Shown here piece after piece: positions 44,390 to 56,429 of a stretch of DNA of 64,000 nucleotides. Below the pieces are notes generated by a model. That model did no database searches. It saw only the letters and a list, made by a program, of their open reading frames with translations, and was not told the DNA's origin. The translations under genes were made by a program, and so were the position numbers. The stretch lies in assembly GCA_032718475.1 (NCBI GenBank), contig JAUCBJ010000128.1, forward strand, positions 1 to 64,000, given 5' to 3'. The DNA is from Nemertoderma westbladi (taxonomy: Eukaryota; Xenacoelomorpha; Nemertodermatida; Nemertodermatidae). How positions within the stretch are numbered: position 1 is the first letter of the stretch; each line of letters opens with the position of its first letter.

Positions 44390-45840
44390 TGTACTGCATT
44401 CATAGACCTACGAAAAGTTTTTGACTCTGTAGATAGATCTGCTATGTGGGTTAAACTTACTGGGCTGGGATTCAGCGGAAAAATTGTTGATGTCATAAAA
44501 AGCATATACAGTACAACACAGTACAGTACATTACAGTCCTGTGTCCGAGAAAATGGAGTCTGCTCGACGGATTTCTGGTGTTTGATAGGTGTTAAACAGG
44601 GGGAGTGGTTATCGCCGCTGCTATTTAACTTATTTCTGAATGACTTGGAAGATGAGTTGGGGAGGGGGGGGGGGGGGGGGGGTGGTACAGGGCAGGGCAT
44701 TTCATTAGATACATTTAGATTGTTTTTACTTTTATACGAGGATGACATAGTTATAGTAGCAGAAACAGTTGAAGATCTCCAATAATCATATTTTATAACT
44801 ACTGTAAATACTGGGCATTATCAGTAAAAATATACAAGTCGAATATAGTTATTTGCCGCACAGGGGGGTATTGTCGCGGCCATAGAAATGGGTTTATGGT
44901 GGGGCGATGATTAATGTAGTCAGCAGTTATACATATTTTGGTATATTACGTATTTACCAGCGGGTGTAAATTTAATGCCGCACAAAAGGGTGAGAATAAG
45001 CCGAACGTGTTAACTTAAAGTTTATCAAGATATTTTTGTACGTAAAGCCTTCGACACCAAATTTTATAGTGTGCGGGGAGTCGGGTATATTACTGTACAG
45101 TAGTACCTTTAAGTTTGAAAGGAAGATCCGCATTGTGAAAATGTGGGCTGCGGCTACTTAGGCCTAATAGTAACCGGTTAATTAGGTAGGCGTATAATAT
45201 ACAGTTAACTAACTTAGAGGAAGGAAACGGTGGTGATAACTGGGCGACGAATGTTAGGAACTTATTGAATTATTTGGGATTCAACTGGGTATAGAACATG
45301 GCCTACTACACAGTGTAGTAGGCCATGGTATAGAACGACCAGGAGTTAGTCAGTAAGAGGGAATTTTTAATGGCAGTGCGAGAACTGATGTCCGCACAGT
45401 TTGTGCAGTTGTAGTGGTCTGAAATCTCGGGGTCACCGAAGGGAAGGTACTATGTGAAGGAATCATTGGGCGTGGAAAGCTATCTGCGTGTCCTGAGTGG
45501 GCACCCGTCATTTAAGGAGGGTTGTGGCGAAGTTCAGTTGTTCGGCGCATAGACTAATGATAGCAGTACGGAAGGTGGTACAGTATAATGTTGTTGAGAC
45601 ACATGAATTTACATTTTGCTAGGGTGGATACGTGGAGGACGAATTTCATTTTTTAATTGTGTGTAGAAGATATCGGGACGGACATTCGGACCAAATATTT
45701 CAGTAGCAGTACCAACAATTGAAAAGTATGAGGAAATTTTGTCGGCCAACAGTAAAGAAAAATTAATTAAACTAGGAAGATTTTTGTGGGAGGCTTTCGG
45801 GCGGAGCGAGAACATATTATCCCTAGGATAGCATCCATTC
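44390..45840 (+). pseudogene. Decayed LINE reverse transcriptase and C-terminus
   Basis: At 44394-44784 a frame reads through RT motifs: AFIDLRKVFDSVDR, FLIGVKQGE-like WCLIGVKQGEWLSPLLFN, then a long G tract (44664-44682) inserted in the frame. LLLYEDDIVIVAETVEDLQ follows, where the normal YADD has become YEDD. Farther on (45620-45800) frames with VEDEFHFLIVCRRYR resemble the cysteine-containing tail of LINE ORF2 proteins. Stops and frameshifts separate the pieces. This is an old insertion, distinct from the LINE at 26715. Confidence 0.75.
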
Positions 45841-46372
45841 CTTATTTCTTCTTATTATTATAATTTTTTTAATCTCTATTTTTCTAGTTGGTTTTTATGG
45901 GATGGGGGCGGGGGGTGGGGGTGGTAGTACACGTACCATTATGTCAATAATAGTTTCAATTTGTAGTGGTGCGTACAGTACAACCTCAAGTTTATTTGGT
46001 GTAGGCCTATATTACAGTGCAGTTATTTCAAATATTCCATTAATTTGACAGAATTTGTGGTATATTACACACTAAATTAAATCTATTACTAAACTGGTTG
46101 ATTACCCCATGTTTCAATCATGATTTAATTGAATATACTGTACAGTGGTTTCTAGGGAAAGGTCATCTTGTTGCTATGGAAACCGTGAACCGAACCCCAC
46201 TTATATTTCTAAACTAACCAAGTTATATAATATGAATTGTTCTTCATATGGCTGTTGTATTGTTCAGTATGTAATGACGATAATGTCTATTCGATGATAA
46301 AACATTGTGTCCGACAACCGGAACCTTACCCTTTCCAAACCCCCGTACCACGGGTTTCCCACCCAAGCCTAA
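45841..46372. other. Spacer, no gene
   Basis: AT-rich with G-rich patches (45901-45930) and a second X-box-like gttgctatggaaac at 46170-46183 in a context similar to that at 44277. Confidence 0.55.
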
Positions 46373-49300
46373 TGTGGGGCGAGCCACGAAGTGAGTGAGC
46401 CTTAGCGTAGTGGTACCATTAATCAACCTGTGGGGCGAGCCACGAAGTGAGTGAGCCTTAGCGTAGTGGTACCATTAATCAACCTGTCGTTCTGTCGTTC
46501 TGTCGTTCTGTCGTTCTGTCGCGTTCAATTTTAAACGTTAATAACTCGGCCAATCTTTGATGAAATCTATCCAAACTTGGTACACATGTTGTTTGGCAAA
46601 AGTTTAGAAATTTTCCAAGTAGAATTTCAGTGTGGCCTTCGAGAAGCTAAGATAATAGCAGTTAATTAGTTAATTAAGTTATTACGGTAAAAACACCATT
46701 TTCAACCTGCCTTTTAAAGGAAATTAATTGTTTTACAGTATAAGATTTAAATAATTATAATTAAAAATTATACAGATGTAATCCCCATACGCCATTCTAT
46801 TATAGTTTTTAATTAGTTCAAGTGATTTGCTTTAATAATTGTGTCTTTAATTGATCTAAAGTAATTAAAACGGCAAAAAAAATTTATTCTCATTAAATAC
46901 TGCTCATTTATTGGCCAACATGCTGGTACATAGATGGGATGTGTGTGTCATTCCCAGTTGCTGGGAATGATTATTGGTCAAGTCTCTGCTGCTGGCTGGG
47001 AGTTGTTGCTAAGACTAACCAGAGAGGAATAGTAATAGACAACCAGTATTGCTATTCCAGCCCAGACAGCATTCTTTAAATTCACTATAAATGTTGTATT
47101 GCTATCTCAGGTGAATGACAGATATCATAACATAAATACTATCCATGGCATGGCTGTTGTGTAGGCTTCTGAAATAGTTTATTCCACAATGTATATGTCT
47201 GGTTATTTTTTAATTGAATTTTTGCAAAGTAGTAAAATTAATGTTCTTAAAAATAATATTATTATTTTATATGTAACCTAGGAAATTAGCTACATTTTTT
47301 CGCTGCAGCTTTAAGAGTGTACATTAATTTAATATTATTTCAATACCCATATTACTACATCGGCATAAGATGCGTTGGCGTTGTATCACACATCTCCACA
47401 TATCACACATATCCACATAGATGTATCAACAGTTACTCGCACAGTTTCGAAACTTCGCATAGTTATAACTGTATAAAGATCGTCAGTCTGCGTTTAGGAA
47501 AAATATTTTATAACAAAACTGGACAAGCGACGAGCGCAACGAGGCATATAATGAAGACGAGTACTGCGTTGACTAAATTATTATATAAACCACCTGGCTT
47601 CACATATTGATCGCATCCCTAGTTATTATTATTATAAAGAACGTCCTAGCCTGCGTTTAAGAAATATATTTAAATACAAAACAGGACGAACGCAACGAGG
47701 CTTATAATGAATACGAGTACTGCGTTTATTATATTCCTATAAACCACCTGGCTTTGCATATTGAACGTGCGATTGGAAATAAGTTCGTGCTACCCTTCCG
47801 TGGGTGGTAGATGTCGCGGTTATGTATTGGTGGTTGGGAAGGGTGGGGGGGGGGGGGGGGATTAAAAGGGGTGAACACGTACTGTCCCCCTTTCTTTGAT
47901 TGATTGGTGGTGTGGGTAAATTTCTCAAAACCTGATTTTGTGATACAGTCGCTCAATTTTAATTTGTATCTCATAACTGGGCCTCGTGCTGCGCGAAGGC
48001 CCCACGAACGTGTCGTTCTGTCGTTCTGTCGTGTTCAATTTTAAACGTTAATAACTCGGCCAATCTTTGATGAAATCTATCCAAACTTGGTACACATGTT
48101 CTTTGGCAAAAGTTTAGAAATTTTCCAAGTGGAATTTCAGTGTGGCCTTCGAGAAGCTAAGATAATAGCAGTTAATTAGTTAATTAAGTTATTACGGTAA
48201 AAACACCATTTTCAACCTGCCTTTTAAAGGAAATTAATTGTTTTACAGTATAAGATTTAAATAATTATAATTAAAAATTATACAGATGTAATCCACATAC
48301 TCCATTCTATTATAGTTTTTAATTAGTTCAAGTGATTTGCTTTAATAATTGTGTCTTTAATTGATCTAAAGTAATTAAAACGGCAAAAAAATTTATTCTC
48401 ATTAAATACTGCTCATTATTGGCCAACATGCTGGTACATAGATGGGATGTGTGTGTCATTCCCAGTTGCTGGGAATGATTATTGGTCAAGTCTCTGCTGC
48501 TGGCTGGGAGTTGTTGCTAAGACTAACCAGAGAGGAATAGTAATAGACAACCAGTATTGCTATTCCAGCCCAGACAGCATTCTTTAAATTCACTATAAAT
48601 GTTGTATTGCTATCTCAGGTGAATGACAGATATCATAACATAAATACTATCCATGGCATGGCTGTTGTGTAGGCTTCTGAAATAGTTTATTCCACAATGT
48701 ATATGTCTGGTTATTTTTTAATTGAATTTTTGCAAAGTAGTAAAATTAATGTTCTTAAAAATAATATTATTATTTTATATGTAACCTAGGAAATTAGCTA
48801 CATTTTTTCGCTGCAGCTTTAAGAGTGTACATTAATTTAATATTATTTCAATACCCATATTACTACATCGGCATAAGATGCGTTGGCGTTGTATCACACA
48901 TCTCCACATATCACACATATCCACATAGATGTATCAACAGTTACTCGCACAGTTTCGAAACTTCGCATAGTTATAACTGTATAAAGATCGTCAGTCTGCG
49001 TTTAGGAAAAATATTTTATAACAAAACAGGACAAGCGACGAGCGCAACGAGGCATATAATGAAGACGAGTACTGCGTTGACTAAATTATTATATAAACCA
49101 CCTGGCTTCACATATTGATCGCATCCCTAGTTATTATTATTATAAAGAACGTCCTAGCCTGCGTTTAAGAAATATATTTAAATACAAAACAGGACGAACG
49201 CAACGAGGCTTATAATGAATACGAGTACTGCGTTTATTATATTCCTATAAACCACCTGGCTTTGCATATTGAACGTGCGATTGGAAATAAGTTCGTGCTA

Positions 49301-49520
49301 CCCTTCCGTGGGTGGTAGATGTCGCGGTTATGTATTGGTGGTTGGGAAGGGTGGGGGGGGGGGGGGGGATTAAAAGGGGTGAACACGTACTGTCCCCCTT
49401 TCTTTGATTGATTGGTGGTGTGGGTAAATTTCTCAAAACCTGATTTTGTGATACAGTCGCTCAATTTTAATTTGTATCTCATAACTGGGCCTCGTGCTGC
49501 GCGAAGGCCCCACGAACGTG
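46373..49520 (+). mobile_element. Head-to-tail duplicated repeat element (family A)
   Basis: The structure begins with two tandem 56-bp head modules (46373-46428 and 46429-46484; tgtggggcgagccacgaagt start). An octamer microsatellite (tcgttctg)n and a body of about 1.5 kb ending in ggccccacgaacgtg (48012) follow. A second octamer run and a nearly identical 1508-bp body (48013-49520) with the same tail come next. I see about ten differences between the two bodies. The second copy lacks the head module. No transposase, RT or Rep/helicase ORF is visible; the ORFs of 97 and 81 codons are merely duplicated with the body. Head and tail recur at 56285-58170. Rolling-circle-type (Helitron-related) or other non-autonomous elements are possible; this is inference. 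Confidence 0.8.
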
Positions 49521-50585
49521 TTTGTACTGTAGGGGTAATTACTGTAGCGTTTGTACTGTAGGTGTAGGTAAACTAGTTACAGGCACACGGGGGGGGGGGG
49601 GGGGGGGGGGACTGGGCTGCAGTGATTTCCAGGAATATTAGTATTAGGTTACTACGTACGCCTTCCACCAAGTCAACTCTCAAGGTATCAATACACACAT
49701 GGGGCTAGGTGGATTACAAACGAGGTATACAAAGAGCACGTGATCTGGGATAGGCTGGCTGCCTGGCCGCACCTGTGGCAAGACATAGGTAGCAGGGAGA
49801 TGGGATATTGGCCTTGCCGGCTGGAGGCAGGGACAGGAATGTGCAATTAGGCGGTCAATACGTACTACATTATGTACTAGTTTATTGTTATATTGGGGGG
49901 GTTTCAGTAGGTTTTAGTTTTAGGTATTAGGATTATGTACTTAATTAGGGTTTTTGCTACGTATGGGTGCCAGGCTGGGGTCTTAAACCCCCATTCTGGC
50001 TCATTACTAGGGAATATTCATCCGCGCTACCAGGGTACATTATACACAGACTAGCACTATTGGTTCAGTTGGTTTGGTGACAGAGTGGAAGGTGATATTG
50101 TTGTTTTATGGCACATAGTTCTTTAGTAGTACAGATTCCTTATTCATTTTACGTATTCACTTATATTATTGCCTTATTTACTTATGCATATCTGATTTAT
50201 TGTTTGTTATCTGTTTACATTCTGTTTATATTCTGTATTACTATGGTGCTGTGTAGGGATCGGCCTGCACAGACACCACACTGGAGCGTTTAGTTATCAG
50301 TTTCCTTTCCACCGGACGGGCGGGTTACCTGATTTGGGCGGTCCAGTGGGGAACTCATCATTACATGATATTTACGCCACTACACCAACCCAAAAATAAA
50401 ACAACATCACGAGCGGGGGCTGTCTCAGAAAACGACAGCCTCGATAACGACACTACAAAGACCCGCGACGCGGCTTCCCGCGAACCGGCAGACTGGCCTT
50501 AAAAAACTGTAAGATAGGCCAAAAAGGTATTCCATTATTCTGTAACTCAGACCTGTCAGTCCCTCCATAGGCTACCGTACCTAGG
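49521..50585 (+). other. Presumed 5' LTR/leader of third BEL-like element
   Basis: Between the duplicated repeat and the gag start at 50586. It contains a 22-nt G run (49589-49610). No matching LTR partner occurs in the window, so LTR limits cannot be set. That this is LTR plus leader is inferred only from its position in front of gag. Confidence 0.4.
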
Positions 50586-53370
50586 ATGTCAGACAGTCTA
50601 CTTTCTGGCAGTCAGCCAGCGACAGCACCTGGCCAGGTTGAGCCCAGGGCTCAACCCGCCACTGGCGGGGCAGCAACGGCTGTCCCAGCTACAGCCTCGA
50701 GTCCCTTCTCGGACCTGAGGAACCCGGTATCGGGATGCGGAAGCCCAGTGGGCCCGAGCTCCCAGGAATCCCCACCTATCCCGTCGACGGAAGGATCCGT
50801 CGGGCGGCCGGCCGGGACCACGACACCCGATGAAACACGGACGTGGATAGACGAGTTAACCACGGCAGCGACGCAGTCACTCCCGACTGAGTTACCACAA
50901 CGAGGAGAACCACCACCACCTCCCGCCGGTCCGGCACGGTTCCCAGAGGAACACCAACGCCGGGAGAGATCGAGATCACCTCCCTCCAGACCGGAGCCGG
51001 CGATAGATGACGACAAGGGAAGCGGGGTGGACCCAGACCGGGAACCCTCGCAATTAATCCCAGCACTACCCAAACATCCAGCCCGAGGACGCTCGCAAGA
51101 AAGAAGCGATCGGACGAACCCGATGGGACGGCCCAACGGGACAACGAACCGGAGGAAGCTCCGTTCTTCCTCGGACCCCAACCGGCCCCTAGCGCAGCTT
51201 GACACAGGGGTGATCGAGCGAGCGGGGCGACATTTTCGATTACAGCGAAGACGATTGGAGACCTGGGCGACTGCCAGACGACCGGATATCGACCTGGCGG
51301 CAGCCTTAGAGGTAGTCAACGACTACGTCAGGATTCTTGGAGAGCAAGGCGCCGAGGAGGAAGCCAAACACTGGGAGACGGACATCGGGGGAATATTGGA
51401 CGATGCGTTTGATAAATGTTTATTCAACCAACAGGTAAGGGTGGGAAACATTTTTATAGGGACACCCAGCCAGCCACAAAACGGCTGGACTGGCATAACC
51501 CTAGCCGGTGACGGCAGAGACCAGGATGAGATACAACCTGGGGACAGTGCGAGTCAGCCGCGTGGTTCAAATTCGAACGCGTCTGACTCCATTCAAAACC
51601 GAGTGGAGTATGAAGAGGCTCTCTTTGAGATGGAAAGGCTCGACCGAGAGGAAACTCTTGAGCGAGAATTAATGAACCAAAAACTTGAATGTGAGAGGGT
51701 TGCGCGTGAGGCGGCCCAGAGAGTGATTGAGGCGGCCCAACGAGCGGACAGCGAGGAGATAGCGAGAGAGAAATTGCGGGCTGATAATAAAGTGAGAGAC
51801 GAGGCGCGTTTATTAGCGATACGTAAGTTAGCGATGGCGCAAGCGCGCGGGGTGAAAGGGGGCTCCACTGCGGGTAGCGGTGTGGGATCCAGAGTGAGCA
51901 ATAACAGTGTATGTTCAGCGAGAGCGAGTTCGGGCCAATGAACTAGCGAATTGAGCAGACCCGCCTCGGTAATCGGGCTCCATAGGGGCCCAGCTCATCC
52001 GGCTAGAAAACAGCCGGTTGGGCCGGGTGGAGCCAGTGTGCCAGGGAGTGGTGAATTTGGGGGCGTACCTGTAGGAGTAGCTGCAGCAACTATAGCACCC
52101 ACAGTAAGCACCCCACCGATAGTTGTAGTACCTACGGTAGTAACTACACACACCACTACACCTACTATAAGCACTACACCTAATATAATTCCCACAGTTA
52201 TAAGAGGAACGAGTTTTTATGGCGGCCCGGGTATTTTTACGGGTCCGCCTCCGCCTGGCGCTACCAGGAATGGCGGCCCGGGTATTTTTATGGGTCCGCC
52301 TCCGCCTGGTGCAACCAGGATCACAGCGATACAGGAGCTGCCTCCGGCTACCATGAAACCTCCTCACGTAGTACCGGCCGTAGTGGTCGTCGATACTGAC
52401 GAGGTAAACGAACCGAGAGGATCAGCAATGTATTACCCCACCCAGAATCGGGGTGGGCCTCCAGCAGAGGAGGCGACACAGGGGGAGCGAGAAGGAGAGC
52501 TCCAGGTTGGACAGGGGGAGCCTGCAGTAGGGTTCCGAGTAACACAGGGGGAGGCAGACACCGCCTCCACACACACACAGAGCCACGCCTCGAGGGAGGC
52601 GGACCACCAGGGCTTAAGAGTGCTAACCTCCCTCAAATTTCTGCAAGATAATACTGGTAAGTTAATTATCGCAGAACAAGGGGAACAGGGGAGTTCCCCT
52701 ACAGCGAACTCGAGGGGACTTCGAGTAGGGGCCCCAGAATTCGCGCCGGCGGTAGGTAACACCACCAGCCGGGGGAGAGTAAACAGACAGAGCGGGACCG
52801 TCGGATTTGCCCCGCGAACGGTGCTGACAATCAGTGAGACTGCAGCCCGAACAGGGGACCTGCAGACGGACAGAGGGGATGGACGGGAGTCAGCCTCCGA
52901 GAGGCCCGACTCAACCGCCCACAGGAGTAGGCCAGAGTCGAGGTATCTGGCGGAGCTCTGCAGAAAAGGGGGCTCACCGAGCCCCCCCCCCACGAACAAC
53001 AACGCGTTCATTTGGGAACTCTGAATGGCCCCAACAGAATTCCATATATGAACGTATAACTCACCCAGACCCTCCCCCTTCAGGGAGGCGAACGGGCGAG
53101 TCCCCAGGTAGAGAACAATACCCGGATTACCCACGCCCGGGAAGTCGGTTGGGTGAACCGGGGTTTGAGCTACCTCCACTTGCGTACCCGACCAACAGGG
53201 TCGGACGGTATATAGACCCCTTCGGACCGTCGGAGGAGCCTACGTCAACACGGGCGGACTCATCACCGCGCGTGTACAATGACACAAACTCAACCCACGA
53301 CAACGAGGCGGTTTCGACAGCGAAAATGCTCCACATTATACGTGAGCAGAATGAGCTGCCAAAATCCTTA
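50586..53370 (+). pseudogene. gag N-terminal part, third BEL-like element
   Basis: Starts at ATG 50586 (MSDSLLSGSQPATAPG). Pro/Arg/Ser-rich and disordered for about 300 residues, then a strong coiled coil (about codons 338-430, rich in E/R/A). An in-frame TGA at 51939-51941 interrupts it, after which the same frame continues as a Pro/Thr/Gly-rich segment to 53024. A run of nine C residues near 52982 appears to shift the frame: the sensible reading passes to the frame of 52834-53379 (YIDPFGPSEEPTSTRADSS), ending near LHIIREQNELPKSLAF. A second one-base shift near 53372 leads into the gag core. GC content is high compared with the surroundings. Confidence 0.75.
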
Positions 53371-53371
53371 G

Positions 53372-55093
53372 CCTTTTAAATTCGACGGGAAACACCCCGA
53401 GGAATACATACAATTTCGGGCTCTGTTTTCCAACGAAATTCTAACAAAGGAAATGTCAGACACCCGTCGACTAACCTATTTGGCGACTTATCTAGCGGGT
53501 GACCCGAGGAAACTCGTTAATCGTTTCCAGGGCCAGTTGAATGGGTTCAGGAAGGCCTGGAAGGCGATAGAGGATCGGTATGGCGATCCGGAACGGATCA
53601 TTGATGACGCCATATTCCACCTCACTGATGGGGTGAGGGTTGAAACACCCGACGAAATGACTGAATACAGCGATCGAATAAACCAGCTGATTAATTCCAT
53701 CGAGACGATGGGCGAGACCTACCATCTCAAGGCGGGCGGGCTGCTGAATCAAGTGGTTGATGTATTACCACTACATCTGCGTCGCAGCTGGGCACAGCAA
53801 GTGACAAAGATTACAGCTACGCAACATCGCCGAGCAACGCTAGGAGAGTTTGCTGACTTCATGGAGTACAAGTCAGCGAGTGCTAATCAGCGCTGTTTAA
53901 AATACCCCAAGGATAAAGGGCGAAGTCGACAGGAACAGGGAGACCGGGGAAAAAGGGAATACCCCACGGGTCGTTTCAAATCCAATTGGAAGTCGAGCGA
54001 CACCCAAAAATTCGCCTGTAACAACGTTGGGGACAACAACTACAGGGGTAGGCCATCGGAACCGGCGCATAATTGGGCACCGGGCCGATCGCCTTCGCGG
54101 GAGAGCAGTCGGGGCGGGTCGACCCCACCAACTAACAGTCGACAGGTCCGCTTCGAAGAATCTAAAAGCGGAAGCGCCCCACCCACAGCGAGCAGGGGAA
54201 GTGGGCAATGGGTGAAAGATGTCTTCCGTATAGACATCGGGGAGTTCCCTTTCAACGAAGAAAGGTATTGCCAGTTCCATAGGGGAACGTCTCACAGAAC
54301 GATTGAGTGCAGAAACTGGCAGAAGATGGATGCCGACACACACAAGGCGTATGCTAGGAAGCATCACTTGTGTTGGACTTGTGCTCGAACAGGGCACTCT
54401 GGGCGGGCATGCCCATACGATAGTAAGAACACAGAGGGGGATGGTAAGTCCACCGAGCAGCAGGCGCATAAACAGGCGGATAGTAGCACAGCGGGGGAGA
54501 GGGTGGCCGATAAACAGGTGGCCTTCCCTGTCTTTCCCATGAGACGGAGGTTGCGGAAACCACCGAAGATTAAACCCTATGTGTACCTGAGGATTGTTGC
54601 ATTAGCGGTATGTGATAACCACGGTCAGCAGGTAACCACTTTGGGGCTCTTAGACGGAGGTTCAGCGATAACGATGATGGACAGAGTGGTTGCAGACCGC
54701 CTTCAAGTTAAACGAAGGAAGGCATTTATGCAACTCTGTACCATCGCTAATCCGGACAGAGACGTAGAGTACGACTTGATTCTATGTCGATTAAAATCTA
54801 TTGTGACATATTCCCAATATAAGTCGGACCTTGTTGAGGCTCGGGTTCTACCCGAGCTCAATGTACCGGCAGACCGGCCCTCGGCCGATGAAATCCAGCA
54901 ATACACATACGCCCGAGGACTGAACTTTAACATACCCAATGACCTGGATGTACCCTATTTATCAGTACTTATTGGTATAGATTGCCCAGGTTCTCACCGG
55001 CTACTGCAACCTACCATCGAAGGACCAGACCCCGAAAGGGACCCTCAGGTCATGCTAACCCCATATGTTTGGTGTATGACGGGACCTGTCTGA
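53372..55093 (+). pseudogene. gag core, zinc knuckles and protease, third BEL-like element
   Basis: The frame opens after a TAG with KFDGKHPEEYIQFRALF, the start of a DUF1759-type gag core (LTYLATYLAGDPRKLVNRF, WKAIEDRYGDPERI). A basic linker leads to two zinc motifs, CQFHRGTSHRTIEC (CX2HX4HX4C) and CWTCARTGHSGRAC (CX2CX4HX4C), near codons 282-315. The protease region has LGLLDGGSAITMMD, a DGG version of the usual D(S/T)G or BEL-type DxG, then YLSVLIGID and LTPYVWCMTGPV. The reading ends in TGA at 55093, where an unrelated decamer repeat begins, so RT, RNase H and integrase are missing. The first ATG in the frame (53453) is internal to the gag core and not a true start. Confidence 0.82.
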
Positions 55094-55236
55094 AATCCGT
55101 CTGAAAGTGTTTGAAATTTCTGTTGGATGTTGTTGGAAGCTATCTGAAGTTGTCTGAAGCTGTTTGAAATTGTCTGAAACTGTTGGAAGTTGTCTGAAGA
55201 TGTTTGACGCCATCGGAATTTGTTGGAATTTGCCAA
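55090..55236 (+). repeat. Decamer tandem repeat (CTGTYTGAAN)
   Basis: About 13 imperfect copies of ctgtctgaaa/ctgtttgaag, with some shortened to tgttggaa. The same repeat family occurs in the same orientation at 59094-59210. Confidence 0.85.
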
Positions 55237-56284
55237 TGCGTTACAAAAGCGTAGTTCATTAACAAAATGTCAATCACTTTTACTCTCAATTTGAAGTGAT
55301 TGTGAGGGTGTGCTATTGTCAATTATAAACCGAAACAAAGATTTGTTTCATTTAACAATTTTTATTTACATAATTATGTCGTTAATTATATCAATTAATT
55401 AACTACAATGCATAAACGAATAATAAATTCCTATAATATAAATTCCGATAAATGAATATAATAACACCAACCATGGAATACTAAATATACTAAATTTAAT
55501 TCCTTAATTTAATTAGAAATGTAAATAATGCTATAAATATATTAGTTTCTTTGACGTAGGGCACTAAATACTGCACATAAACAGATATAAACACAAACAG
55601 ATTAAGCAAACAGTAAATATAATTACAATGAGTGAAAAAAATATTTTTGGTTAATTTTATTAGTTGTGTTGAAAGAGCATCGAAATGAAAAGGTTTGCAC
55701 GTAATACTTCTAGCCCAACTATTTTTTCGCGCACCTACCCTATTTGAGTAAATTACATTCACACACTCAAAAGTTATTGCAACTTTAGTCTCTGCAAGGC
55801 GAACTTCGAAACGGAACTCCATATCCAATATTGGTTTATAGTTAAGCGGTTCCCTAGTTACGAAATAAATATTCGAGAACAATAAATTATTTAACATTGA
55901 GTAAGGCAGCATTTAGGCAGAATTTAGGAACAAACAAGTACATATTTAAGAATAAAATTACGTATACATGGGAAAACTTATTTTGAATAATAATTATCAC
56001 TACCCTTTAGTAATGATGGGTCGAAAGTCCCCCCTAGCCCTTCACAAGGGAGGGTGGACGTAGGGACGGGGCTCAACGCCAACATATCGTGATAGTTTGT
56101 CACATTGGAAGGGGAGGGGGGGGGGGGGGGGGGGGGTGTGATGAAACGTGGCTGTTAATGTTAAACGTGAATGAATTAATATCATAAAGTAGTATTGACC
56201 ATTACGCACAACCATAATAGATTAGATAGAGAATTGGGAATGTGAAGGCCCTTGTTTTCACGTGACTGCCATGCCATATTATGA
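55237..56284. other. AT-rich spacer
   Basis: No gene seen. It includes a hairpin with perfect 9-bp arms (caatcactt/aagtgattg, about 55270-55302) and a 21-nt G run (56116-56136). Confidence 0.55.
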
Positions 56285-56362
56285 TGTGGGGCGAGCCACG
56301 AAGTTGGCGGAGCCTTAGCGAATTGACACTGTTAGGGGGTGGGTCAATTTATGCAAATAGTT

Positions 56363-56427
56363 GTCGTCGTCGTCGTCGTCGTTGTCGTCGTCGTCGTCGT
56401 TGTCGTCGTCGTCGTCGTCGTCGTCGT
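56363..56427 (+). repeat. (GTC)n microsatellite
   Basis: About 21 gtc triplets with three gtt interruptions. Confidence 0.95.
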
Positions 56428-56429
56428 TA

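Noticed and set aside
47317-47610. 97-codon ORF, repeated at 48825-49118
   Set aside because: Preserved only because the whole 1.5-kb unit is duplicated; no domain and no sign of coding bias.
50651-51319. Long minus-strand ORF opposite the third gag
   Set aside because: Low-complexity shadow of a GC-rich coding strand with no recognisable domain.
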